NCBI GenBank assembly: GCA_037201625.1
Contig: JBBCGR010000004.1
Coordinates: 1,488,001-1,552,000 of the forward strand
DNA from: JAMXLO01 sp037201625
GTDB lineage: Bacteria; Pseudomonadota; Alphaproteobacteria; Acetobacterales; Acetobacteraceae
Reading direction: 5' to 3'
DNA length: 64,000 nt
Part shown: positions 51,587 through 59,924 of the stretch, piece after piece
Position numbering within the stretch: position 1 is the stretch's first letter
How the letters are laid out: each line of letters begins with the position of its first letter
The notes under the pieces: model-generated
What the model was told of the DNA's origin: nothing
What the model saw: the letters and a program-made list of their open reading frames with translations, nothing else
Database searches by the model: none
Position numbers and translations under genes: made by a program

Positions 51587-53113
51587 ATGTCCGTTTCGTT
51601 CTCAACCATCCCGCCCGACCTGAAGATCCCGCTTTTCTATGCGGAGTTCGACAATTCGCAGGCGGGCGTCAATCAGGCGAACCAACGCGCGCTCATTCTT
51701 GGCCAGGCGCTCGGTGCGGGCGGCGGCACGCCGGCGCCGGTGTGGGTTGCCTCTCCGGCGGATGCGGCATCCGAGTTCGGCGCGGCGTCGCAACTCGCGG
51801 CCGAGGTCGCAGCGTATCGCGCCAACGATCCGGCAACCGAGTTGTGGACCATGCCCTACGCGGACGCGGCGGCATCGGTGGCGGCGTCGGGCTCAGTGAC
51901 GTTCGCAGGCACGACGACCGCGCCCGGTGTCATCCCGTTGCGCGTCGGCGGCGTGCTGGTGGCCGCTGCGGTTGCGGCAGGCGACACCGCGGCGGCGGCG
52001 GCAGCGAAAGCCCTGGCGGCCATGCAGGGCACGCCAAGCCTTCCGGTCAATCCGACCGGCAGCACGGCGACGCTCACGCTCACGGCGCGCAACAAGGGCA
52101 CGCTGGGCAACAGCATCCCGATCTCGCTGGCCTACTACGGCGCGCGTGGCGGCGAGGCGATGCCGCCGGGTCTCACCTGCACCATCACGCCCATGTCCGG
52201 CGGTGCGGGCGATCCTGATCTCTCAGGCCTCGCCGCGGCTATCGCGGCGATGGAGTTCGATTTCATCGTGTCGCCGTGGACTTCCGGCGCCGAGCTGGCG
52301 GCGACAACCGCCATGATGAACGATCAGGCGGGGCGGTGGTCCTACAAGGCGGCACGCTATGGCCATGTGTTCTCCGCCAAGCAGGACACGGCGGCGAACC
52401 TGTTGACGTTCGGCAGCGGGTTGAACGATCCGCATTTGTCAGTGTTGGGCACCTACGGCAGCCCGACGCCGGATTACGTCTGGGCAGCAGCGTTTGCGGG
52501 CGCGGCGGCACCGCCGATCAAGGCAGATCCCGCGCGGCCGTTGCAGACCATCCCCATCCTTGGCGTGCTGGCGCCGCCGGAGCGGTTGCTTTTCCCGTGG
52601 GACAATAACCAGGCGCTGCTGTCCAACGGCATCGCCCTGCCGGCCATCGGGCAGGACGGGAGCGTATCGATCATGCGCTGCGTCACCACCTATCAGGTGA
52701 ACCGCTACGGCGTCGCCGATCAGTCGTATCTGGACTATGAGACGCTGGCGACGCTGGCGGAGATCACGCGGCGGCTGAAGGCGGCGACAACGCAGAAATA
52801 CCCGCGCGCCAAGCTCGCCGATGACGGCACCCGTTTCGGTCCCGGCCAGCCGGTCGTCACGCCTGCGATCTATCGCGCCGAGATCATTTCGCAGTATCGG
52901 CAAATGGAGTTCGACGGGCTGGTCGAGGACGCCGACGCGATGGCAAAGGCCACCATCGTCGAGCGCGACGCACAGAACCCCAGCCGGCTCAACGTCCTTT
53001 GGGCGCCCTATCTGGTCAGCGGCTTGCGCATCGTCGCGCTGCTCAATCAGTTCCGCTTGCTATCGGCCGAGGCGAACGCGGCTGCGCTCGCGCCGGCGAC
53101 ATTCGCCGCGTAA
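51587..53113 (+). CDS. Tail sheath protein, Mu gpL family
   Basis: 508 residues; ATG 51587 follows AGGGGGCCGC. SFSTIPPDLKIPLFYAEFDNSQA is the family's N-terminus, with ALILGQ and VWVASPADAASEFGAASQL. The C-terminal TTYQVNRYGVADQSYLDYETLATLAEITRRL and RLNVLWAPYLVSGLRIVALLNQF carry the part that interacts between rings. It indicates a contractile tail, unlike the lambda-like head genes. Confidence 0.92.
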   Translation: MSVSFSTIPPDLKIPLFYAEFDNSQAGVNQANQRALILGQALGAGGGTPAPVWVASPADAASEFGAASQLAAEVAAYRANDPATELWTMPYADAAASVAASGSVTFAGTTTAPGVIPLRVGGVLVAAAVAAGDTAAAAAAKALAAMQGTPSLPVNPTGSTATLTLTARNKGTLGNSIPISLAYYGARGGEAMPPGLTCTITPMSGGAGDPDLSGLAAAIAAMEFDFIVSPWTSGAELAATTAMMNDQAGRWSYKAARYGHVFSAKQDTAANLLTFGSGLNDPHLSVLGTYGSPTPDYVWAAAFAGAAAPPIKADPARPLQTIPILGVLAPPERLLFPWDNNQALLSNGIALPAIGQDGSVSIMRCVTTYQVNRYGVADQSYLDYETLATLAEITRRLKAATTQKYPRAKLADDGTRFGPGQPVVTPAIYRAEIISQYRQMEFDGLVEDADAMAKATIVERDAQNPSRLNVLWAPYLVSGLRIVALLNQFRLLSAEANAAALAPATFAA

Positions 53114-53128
53114 CAGGGAGATCAACCG

Positions 53129-53503
53129 ATGCCCGCAATCCCCACGGTCGGCGGCGTGGCCTATTTCTGGGCCGGCGGCCGACAGCTTCGCGTCAAGGGT
53201 GACTTCAAGCTGCAGCCCAATAACTTCCAGTGGGAAGGTGTGGCGGGGCAGGACGGCATACACGGCCGCAAGCGCGTGCCTGTCATCCCAACGGTGGAAG
53301 CCAATATTTCCGATGACGGAACGCTATCGTTGCAGGACCTTGCGGCGATGGTGGACGAAACCGTTACGGTCGAGTTGGACAACGGGAAAACCTACATCTA
53401 TCAACAGGCTTGGTATTCCGGCCTCGCCGAACTCGACACCGGCGAGGGGCAGATCGGCGTCAAGTTCGAGGCGCTGACCGCGTATGAGGAACTGGCGTCG
53501 TGA
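53129..53503 (+). CDS. Tail tube protein, Mu gpM family
   Basis: 124 residues; GGGAG before ATG 53129. VGGVAYFWAGGRQLRVKGDFKLQPNNFQWEGVAGQDGIHG and DETVTVELDNGKTYIYQQAWY fit the tube protein of Mu-like tails. Its end overlaps the next gene by 4 bases (GTGA). Confidence 0.88.
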   Translation: MPAIPTVGGVAYFWAGGRQLRVKGDFKLQPNNFQWEGVAGQDGIHGRKRVPVIPTVEANISDDGTLSLQDLAAMVDETVTVELDNGKTYIYQQAWYSGLAELDTGEGQIGVKFEALTAYEELAS

Positions 53504-53874
53504 GCGGCGCACAGATGAACGGGCGGCAGCAGCCGATCCCGGTGCAGTTGTCGCAGCCGATCAAGGCGCACAATCGCGACGTGACATCGCTCACCTTGCG
53601 CCCGCTGACCGGCAAGGATTTGCGCATTTGCGGCGCGCCCTATCGCATCGGCCGGCAGGGCGAGGAAGGCATTGTCGATGCCCAGGCGGTATCGGCGATG
53701 ATCTCGGAACTGGCGGCGGTGCCGATCAGCAGCGTTGACCAATTGGCGGCGGCGGATTGGTTCGCATGTTGGAGCGTCATCCAAGGTTTTTTGGACGGGT
53801 CCAGCTCCAGCACTGCGACCCAGAACACATCCTCGCCTGCTACTTCGACGCCGCCGCCTTCTGGGGCAACATAG
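53500..53874 (+). CDS. Tail assembly chaperone (E-type), upstream product
   Basis: 124 residues from GTG 53500. PIPVQLSQPIKAHNRDVTSLTLRPLTGKDLRICG is the family's N-terminal beta part. It ends in a low-complexity tail, STATQNTSSPATSTPPPSGAT, read only when no frameshift occurs. A fraction of ribosomes should slip at 53787-53793 to make the longer product with the E'-type C-terminus. It helps fold the tape measure protein encoded next. Confidence 0.85.
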   Translation: MSGAQMNGRQQPIPVQLSQPIKAHNRDVTSLTLRPLTGKDLRICGAPYRIGRQGEEGIVDAQAVSAMISELAAVPISSVDQLAAADWFACWSVIQGFLDGSSSSTATQNTSSPATSTPPPSGAT

Positions 53875-53957
53875 AGCACGTGATGCAGCTCACGGTGTCG
53901 GAACTGCTGCTGTATCTACGGCAGGCCAAGCGCATCCGTGACTCGGTGAAGCACTGA
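53500..53957 (+). CDS. Tail assembly chaperone -1 frameshift product (E/E' type)
   Basis: A -1 slip at TTTTTTG joins the first 97 or so residues to GRVQLQHCDPEHILACYFDAAAFWGNIEHVMQLTVSELLLYLRQAKRIRD, a well-formed helical domain ending at TGA 53955-53957, two bases before the tape measure start. This domain has no sensible start of its own. The arrangement is the conserved one of Caudoviricetes tail chaperones. Confidence 0.75.
53787..53793 (+). promoter_or_regulatory. Programmed -1 ribosomal frameshift site
   Basis: T TTT TTG in the zero frame (GGT TTT TTG GAC) is a canonical X-XXY-YYZ heptamer. Slipping one base back gives the open E' frame. The GC-rich sequence after it could act as stimulatory structure. 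Confidence 0.75.
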
Positions 53958-53958
53958 C

Positions 53959-55704
53959 ATGCCCAGTCCTGTTTTCCAGGCGATCGTAACGACGCTCGAT
54001 CGTTCGTCGCCGGCGCTCGCCACGATCAAGCGCAACATCGAAGGGCTGTCCGGCGCGGCGATGCGCGCCCAGGTCTCAACGCAACGCCTCGCCTTAGTGC
54101 CGCTCGGTCGTTTGCATGGTGCGGTCACCGGCTTGGGCGGTGCGTTCGCTAGCTTGCGCGGTCATATCGGCGGCGCATTCTCCGCCCTCACGTCGCTTAT
54201 GCCGCCACTCGCCGCGCTCGGTGCGGGTGCGTCGCTGGCTGGCGTCTTCGGTATGGTCCGGCACGTCGCGGACACGCGCGAAGAAATGCTGCACATGGCC
54301 GAGACAATCGGCATCACCGCGCCGCAGCTCGCCCGGCTCAACTTCATCGCTCGCCAGACCGGAACGAATGTCGAGGGCATGCAGACCGGCATGACGAAAC
54401 TTAATCGCGTCATGGGCGATGCGGCACGCGGCAAGAACAAGAGCGCGCTCGAACTGTTCAAGCGCATGGGCGTGACGATGGAGGAGTTGCGCAGCGGCAA
54501 TGCCGCCACGATCCTGCCGAAGATCGCGGCCTCGTTCCGCGCCACGGAAAGCGACACGCTCAAGGCGGCGATGGCGGTGGCGTTGTTCGGCAGGGCCGGG
54601 CAGTCGATGAAGGTCATGCTTCAGCAGACGCCGGAGCAGTTGCGCGCGTGGATCGCCGAGCTGGGCCGACTCGGCTACGCGTTCACCAAGGTCGATGATG
54701 ACAACCTGACCAAGTTCCGGCAGACCTGGATCGGTCTGGAAACGGCCGTCGGTGGCTTCACCAACATGCTAGGCGCGAAACTCGCGCCGGTGCTTGAGCC
54801 GATCGTTGCACAATTCCGCGACTGGATCGCCGCTAACCGCCCTTGGATCACGGGCGAGATCACCGAGGCGGTTGGCCGGTTCGTTACCTGGCTACAGCAG
54901 CTCAATTGGAAAAGCATCGGCGAGCAGATGCGCAGCTTCATGCATGACGCTGGCGAGCTGTTCGACAAGTTGGGCGGTGTCAAGGGCATGCTGATCGGCA
55001 TTGCTGCTATCACGTTCGCCCCGGTGATCGCGTCCTTTGCGCAGCTTGCCGCAACGATCCTGACGTTCGCGCCGCCGGCATGGCTGTTGTTCCTGATGCG
55101 CGGTGCGCCGCTGGCGCTGCCGCTCGCGCTCAGTGGCGACACGGCGAACAACGAACAGACGCGCGATGCCGAGAAGGCCGCGCGCGACGGGCGGCAGGAC
55201 GAATGGCTGAAGGACAATCCCAACCTCTCGACGCGCCTCTGGAAGTGGCTCACCACGCCGCCGGCGGGCACACCGGCGCCGGGCGCGCCAGGCGCGGCGT
55301 CACCCGGCACGCCGCCGGCGGGCATGCCAGCACCGGGCGCGTTGTCGGCGCCGGCGGGCATCCCGTTCGGCCCGCAGCTCGTGCCGCTGCCAGGCCAACG
55401 GCCGACGGGCACCATTCCGACGCTGAAGATTTTGCCGGACCTGTCGGGCTGGCCGGTTGCGTTGCCGGACGCCCGGCCGAGCGGCGTCATGCCGCAGGCC
55501 GATCGCGGCGCTGCGCTGCCCAACCTCTACGCGCCGACGGGCGCGCCGGGGCTGCCGGGCCAGCAAGGCGCGGTCGACGTCAATGTGCGGTTCGCCAATG
55601 CGCCACCGGGCATCGAGGTTGACACGCAAAGCACCGGCAGCGTGCGCGTGCCGCGGCCCGAGGTCGGCTATGCGTTCGGCTTCGAGCGGCTGGGCTTCGC
55701 CTGA
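53959..55704 (+). CDS. Tail tape measure protein
   Basis: 581 residues, short for the family, implying a short tail. LATIKRNIEGLSGAAMRAQVS begins a helical region; hydrophobic segments include FGMVRHVADTREEMLHMAETIGITAPQLARLNFIARQTG and MLIGIAAITFAPVIASFAQLAATILTFAPP (about 345-375). The C-terminal third is Pro/Gly/Ala-rich (TPAPGAPGAASPGTPPAGMPA). Length sets tail length and the protein enters the cell with the DNA. Confidence 0.85.
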   Translation: MPSPVFQAIVTTLDRSSPALATIKRNIEGLSGAAMRAQVSTQRLALVPLGRLHGAVTGLGGAFASLRGHIGGAFSALTSLMPPLAALGAGASLAGVFGMVRHVADTREEMLHMAETIGITAPQLARLNFIARQTGTNVEGMQTGMTKLNRVMGDAARGKNKSALELFKRMGVTMEELRSGNAATILPKIAASFRATESDTLKAAMAVALFGRAGQSMKVMLQQTPEQLRAWIAELGRLGYAFTKVDDDNLTKFRQTWIGLETAVGGFTNMLGAKLAPVLEPIVAQFRDWIAANRPWITGEITEAVGRFVTWLQQLNWKSIGEQMRSFMHDAGELFDKLGGVKGMLIGIAAITFAPVIASFAQLAATILTFAPPAWLLFLMRGAPLALPLALSGDTANNEQTRDAEKAARDGRQDEWLKDNPNLSTRLWKWLTTPPAGTPAPGAPGAASPGTPPAGMPAPGALSAPAGIPFGPQLVPLPGQRPTGTIPTLKILPDLSGWPVALPDARPSGVMPQADRGAALPNLYAPTGAPGLPGQQGAVDVNVRFANAPPGIEVDTQSTGSVRVPRPEVGYAFGFERLGFA

Positions 55705-55726
55705 TGGCCTGGACAAGCCAGGCCAT
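55704..55726. repeat. Hairpin with ACAAG loop after the tape measure gene
   Basis: ATGGCCTGG (55704-55712), loop ACAAG, CCAGGCCAT (55718-55726), then GACGTGTGAAGGGCGGGCC and a GGGCCGATCGGCCC palindrome. Same plan as 50959-50997. Confidence 0.55.
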
Positions 55727-55767
55727 GACGTGTGAAGGGCGGGCCGATCGGCCCGCGCGCGTGTAGC

Positions 55768-56952
55768 ATGTTCGGCTACATCGCCTTGCCGGTCATCTGG
55801 CGCGGCATCGCCTTCCGGTTCGGCGAGTATTCGTTGCGTGGCGGGCGTCGCGTCGCCATCCATGAGTTCCCGACGCGCGATGATCCGTTCACCGAGGACT
55901 TGGGGCGCAAAATCCGGCAGTATCGCATGCGTGGCCATGTCATCGGCCCGCTGTGGGAGGTCTCCCGCGACGCGTTGGTGTCGGCGTGCGAGGACTCCGC
56001 CACGGTCGGAACGCTGGTGCATCCGTATCTCGGCCCGTTGCAGGTGCGGTGCGTCGATTACGAGATGTCAGAGGACAAGGACAACGGCCAGATTGCCAAC
56101 TTCGAACTGCTGTTCGTTGAGGCAGGCGAGGAACCGGGGCCGTCATCGTTCATCAACACCGCGCTTTCGGTGCTGAAACAGGTCGAAAGCGTCATCGCCG
56201 AGGTGCAGTCGGCCTTTATGATCGGCACGGCGCTAATCCAGGCGCCGGCGGCGCTGCTGGCATCGTTCACCGGCTGGGTTACCGGGCTTGTCGGCTCGCT
56301 CACGGCGCTGCCGCTGGCGTCGACCTACAGCCTTTCGTCGCTGTTGCCCGGCATCGTCGGCATGCCGTCAGATCCCGCTGCCACGGCGGGCGCAATCGTC
56401 GGCGTGACGGGCGCCTACGCGCAGGCGATCGTTGACGGGACGGTGCCGCTCACCAGCGATCCGTCGGGCGGGCTGGCCGATCTGGCGAATTGGGGTGCCG
56501 ACATCCTCGCGGCGAACAGTGGCAGCACGCCGACGCTCGCCTTGCGAGCAGCGAACGCGCGGGCAACGGTTGACCTGGTGCGCGGCGCTGCGGTGGCGGC
56601 GGTGGCCGAGGTCTATGCGGGCACCGACTGGACCAGCGCGAACGCAGCGGCAGCGGCGCGCGACCAACTGGCGAGCCTGATCGATGATCGGACGCTGGCG
56701 GCAGCGGCGGCGGGTCAGGATGCGCTGTTCGCGGCGTGGCAGGCGCTGGCATCGGTCGCGTTGCAGGACTTGACGCTACGGGCGCAGCAGCTTCCGCAGC
56801 TTGTCGGCTACGCGCGGCCAGCGGCGCCGCCGGCATTGGCGCTGGCCTATCGGTTGTATCAGGACGCGACGCGCGCAACGCAGCTTGTGCAGCTAAATGA
56901 TGCGCCGCATCCGCTATTCATGCCGGTTATCGGCAAAGCACTGGCGGGATGA
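55768..56952 (+). CDS. Mu gpN-like DNA circularisation/tail protein
   Basis: 394 residues from ATG 55768 (a GTG at 55732 would add 12). IWRGIAFRFGEYSLRGGRRVAIHEFPTRDDPFTEDLGRKIRQYRMRGHVIG is the DNA_circ_N domain typical of Mu gpN and relatives; the remainder is helical, Ala-rich. It belongs to the baseplate hub region. In Mu-like operons gpP follows directly; here 3 kb of cargo intervene. Confidence 0.85.
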   Translation: MFGYIALPVIWRGIAFRFGEYSLRGGRRVAIHEFPTRDDPFTEDLGRKIRQYRMRGHVIGPLWEVSRDALVSACEDSATVGTLVHPYLGPLQVRCVDYEMSEDKDNGQIANFELLFVEAGEEPGPSSFINTALSVLKQVESVIAEVQSAFMIGTALIQAPAALLASFTGWVTGLVGSLTALPLASTYSLSSLLPGIVGMPSDPAATAGAIVGVTGAYAQAIVDGTVPLTSDPSGGLADLANWGADILAANSGSTPTLALRAANARATVDLVRGAAVAAVAEVYAGTDWTSANAAAAARDQLASLIDDRTLAAAAAGQDALFAAWQALASVALQDLTLRAQQLPQLVGYARPAAPPALALAYRLYQDATRATQLVQLNDAPHPLFMPVIGKALAG

Positions 56953-57224
56953 GTCACCTTCAGCACCTCGATCTTGAGGAGATAACCGGACTGCTTGGAT
57001 ATGCACGTTTGTCGTAGCGAGCTATAGCTTATGGAAGTGCCTCCCAACACTGCCAATTATCGTGAGTTGGCGTTGCGGGCCCCCAATAAGCGGAGCAGAG
57101 TCTCCGGTCCTTTGTGGTCTCCGACCGTGCTTGCTCGCGGAACGACAATCGGTCAACATCGTCTGGAACCCACGCGCGGATGTCGATCCGACCGTGCAAG
57201 GCTGTTGGCTGGAGAACGGGCGGG
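56953..57224. other. Gap before the NACHT gene
   Basis: 272 bases of lower GC between gpN and the NACHT-type gene. It contains no credible gene, RNA or terminator that I can see. It should hold the cargo promoter, but no clear -35/-10 pair stands out. Confidence 0.4.
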
Positions 57225-59663
57225 ATGCCGCGAACCAAGATTAGGTACGACCGACCTATCAGGGCGATTGCTCCAGCCGACGAAGAACATCACGTCCGGC
57301 GAACAAATCATGCCAAAGCCCGGCAAGCCTACCGGGAAAGTCTACAATTTGAGGCAGAGGTTAGGTCTGCACTTGAGGCGCTTGGCTACGGCACATCACC
57401 CGATGAACTGCAGGTCGCTTCTCAAATTGATCTGGTCGCGCACCACCGGGGGCCTATCTTCGAGCACAAATTAATTGTGGAATGCAAGAACTGGGAAGCG
57501 CCAGTGTCCGTCAGCACGGTCAGAGAGCTGGCTGGGATAGTTGATAGTTTGTCGACGAAAGCCTCTCCAGTTCACGGCATGATCGTATCGAAGGTTGGGT
57601 TCACGAAAGAGGCCAAGTCTTTCGCGGCGTCTTCCGGGATTGAGGCCCTCACGCTCTCAGATCTTTCCACCAGAGCATTCGACACAAAGCCCGTCATCGA
57701 GAATACCGTAGTGAATTTCGAGAGCGGCCACTTATCGACGGCTTACGTTGATCTCAGCTGCCAGATAAACGAGCAGGGCACGGGAACAATATATAAACCT
57801 GTCGAGAAGTTCTTAGATGAATTTCTTGCCACCACGTCACGCCGTGGCGTTGCCGTCTTGGGCAATTTCGGCTCAGGCAAGACCTCTTTATGCCAGCATT
57901 ATGCATACCTGCTTGCTCAACGGTGGAAGGAAGGGGGCCTCGATCGGCGTATGCCGATATTTGTGCACCTCAGAGAATTGCCCAATTTGCACGACCTAGA
58001 AAGCGAGGTACTGAGAATCATCAACAAAGACTACAAAGCCGAAGCCACTCTGCTGGGATGGCGTCAATGGCTAAGGAAAGGCCGAACGCTGCTACTGCTC
58101 GATGGGTTCGATGAAATGGCTTCGGGAATGGATCGTGTTACTATACGCACGAATCTCGCTGCGCTCGGTCAATTCACGGAACAAAATTCGCTAAAGTTTA
58201 TTCTATCTTGCCGAACACACTTCTTTCGGACCCGAGTTGAAGAAGACACCCTAGGAAATGTGTTGCGCCTGTATATGTGTGATTGGGGGCGCAGCGAGCT
58301 AACTGAATATGTGCGGCATTCTGCTCCAGACCAAGCGCCTGATATCATCGGAAGAATCGATAGCACATACAACCTGAACGAGCTGTCCCGCACGCCAATC
58401 TTCCTTAGCATGATCGTTGAATCAGTTGATGGGATACGAGCGGGTCTGAATCAGGCCAAGCTCTATCAAATCTATACAGACCGATGGATTGAAAGCCAGG
58501 AGTATAGATCACAGATATCGCCAGAGGAAAAGCGCCATTTTATGGAGGAGTTGGCATTTGAGATGTTCATCAAGGACGAGACGAAAATTTCTCATCATCG
58601 GCTGCCAGAAAGTGTCAAAAGGGTGTTCGAGCTCAAGGACTACGAATCGGTCTCTGCATTTGACAGAGATATACGAACTTGCAGTTTTCTAGTACGAAAT
58701 TCGGATGATTTTTACCAATTCTCCCACAAGTCGTACTCAGAATACTTCTTGGCAATTCGGCTTGCGCGGCAAGTGAAGGAAAAAGATACGCGGGAATTTG
58801 CCCAAAGGGAGATCACCTCCGAGATTGCAGGATTCTTTGCGAGCTTCTTCGAAAGTGATTGGCTCGTCCTAGTACGGCTCATGCTAGGAGACAATGTTGA
58901 ACTATGTCGCGTCAATGCGGCCGTATCGCTAGGTAGGCTGCCGTGGATGCCGCAGATTCACGATGCAATGCTACTCGGCCTAAAGACAGAGCAATCGACT
59001 AAGGTTCTGATCCGCATCAGTGATGCACTGTCGATTTCAGGACGGGAAGATGCAATAGTTGAACTTGTCAACCTTGCACGAGGGGCCGGAGGGCTGGCGC
59101 TACATTGCCTCCGTAACCTCGCTGGACATGTAAACCAATCTGCCGTTGCGGCCTTGTTTAGAGACATTCTTGAGGGCGAGCGAGACCCAGAACGTGTTTG
59201 TGTTGCAATCGAAGCGGCCCGTGGCACCATTGGCCCTTTTCAACGATCGGTATCCGACTTGCTCAAAGCTAATTGGTGGAAGGCCCACGAGGCTGTTGTC
59301 AGCAGGTTGCTCGAATACGCTTCTGAGGTAGTCGATTTGGCATTTGCAAAGCTCTTTGAGGAACTGTTGGCTCGGCGGAGGACCAGCGAAACGTCCGACA
59401 GTCAACGACGCCATGCACTCCAGGCACTGCAACTTACGTTCCGTGCACGAGTAGAAAGTCGTGTTCGGGAGATACGAAAAGAAAGTAGTGGGCGCCGTAA
59501 TCGCGAGGACGATCCTGGTGGGCGGAAAGCTTGCGAGGGCATAGTGCGACGAGAGTTCGGCTTTTTGATCGACGACGATCAATTAACCGCCGTTTTGGAC
59601 AGGACCTTCCTCGGCACAGCTATCCGAATAACCGGGCGCCGATCACGAAGAGGGATGGGATAA
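57225..59663 (+). CDS. REase-NACHT NTPase, bacterial NLR-like defence protein
   Basis: 812 residues from ATG 57225 (GGAG about 10 bases upstream). Domains: N-terminal Mrr-like PD-(D/E)XK nuclease (FEAEVRSALEALGYG ... QIDLVA with Asp69, VECKNW with Glu86 and Lys88). Then NACHT: Walker A GNFGSGKTSL (about 213-222), Walker B LLLLDGFDEMAS with Asp293 to Glu297, FILSCRTHFF sensor, winged-helix part FSHKSYSEYFLA. Then a C-terminal helical-repeat region (about 570-720) likely to sense a trigger. Known bacterial NACHT proteins stop phage growth by effector activation. It interrupts the gpN-gpP junction, in late-operon orientation, with low GC. An alternative start in another frame (57310) would need one missing base. 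Confidence 0.82.
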   Translation: MPRTKIRYDRPIRAIAPADEEHHVRRTNHAKARQAYRESLQFEAEVRSALEALGYGTSPDELQVASQIDLVAHHRGPIFEHKLIVECKNWEAPVSVSTVRELAGIVDSLSTKASPVHGMIVSKVGFTKEAKSFAASSGIEALTLSDLSTRAFDTKPVIENTVVNFESGHLSTAYVDLSCQINEQGTGTIYKPVEKFLDEFLATTSRRGVAVLGNFGSGKTSLCQHYAYLLAQRWKEGGLDRRMPIFVHLRELPNLHDLESEVLRIINKDYKAEATLLGWRQWLRKGRTLLLLDGFDEMASGMDRVTIRTNLAALGQFTEQNSLKFILSCRTHFFRTRVEEDTLGNVLRLYMCDWGRSELTEYVRHSAPDQAPDIIGRIDSTYNLNELSRTPIFLSMIVESVDGIRAGLNQAKLYQIYTDRWIESQEYRSQISPEEKRHFMEELAFEMFIKDETKISHHRLPESVKRVFELKDYESVSAFDRDIRTCSFLVRNSDDFYQFSHKSYSEYFLAIRLARQVKEKDTREFAQREITSEIAGFFASFFESDWLVLVRLMLGDNVELCRVNAAVSLGRLPWMPQIHDAMLLGLKTEQSTKVLIRISDALSISGREDAIVELVNLARGAGGLALHCLRNLAGHVNQSAVAALFRDILEGERDPERVCVAIEAARGTIGPFQRSVSDLLKANWWKAHEAVVSRLLEYASEVVDLAFAKLFEELLARRRTSETSDSQRRHALQALQLTFRARVESRVREIRKESSGRRNREDDPGGRKACEGIVRREFGFLIDDDQLTAVLDRTFLGTAIRITGRRSRRGMG

Positions 59664-59924
59664 TCAGAGACTTTTGAATCGCGCCGGCGTTGAACAGGCG
59701 TGCTTCAAGAGGTATCCCCTCGGTCGTGGTGAATTCGATTGGCTTACCCAGTGTGCGCCACGATTGTCGCACGCAAAGGCGTACTAGTTGCAAGAGTTAG
59801 GATCGGCAACTGCGTGCCTACAGCCGTGCTGGCTTTTTGGGAACCTCAAGTCTTGGCTCGTGATCTGGGGGCGAGCATCGGACGCAGTTAGGTTGATGAG
59901 TTGTGGGCCACGAGAAGAGTCTTG
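59664..59924. other. Gap after the NACHT gene
   Basis: 261 bases of mixed composition with no convincing gene or RNA. I see no strong terminator, only a TTTTT run near 59837. Confidence 0.4.

Noticed and set aside
57300..57480. A start at ATG 57310 with a frameshift into the nuclease domain
   Set aside because: MPKPGKPTGKVYN looks like a plausible N-terminus, but it needs one inserted base and has no ribosome site; kept only as an alternative.
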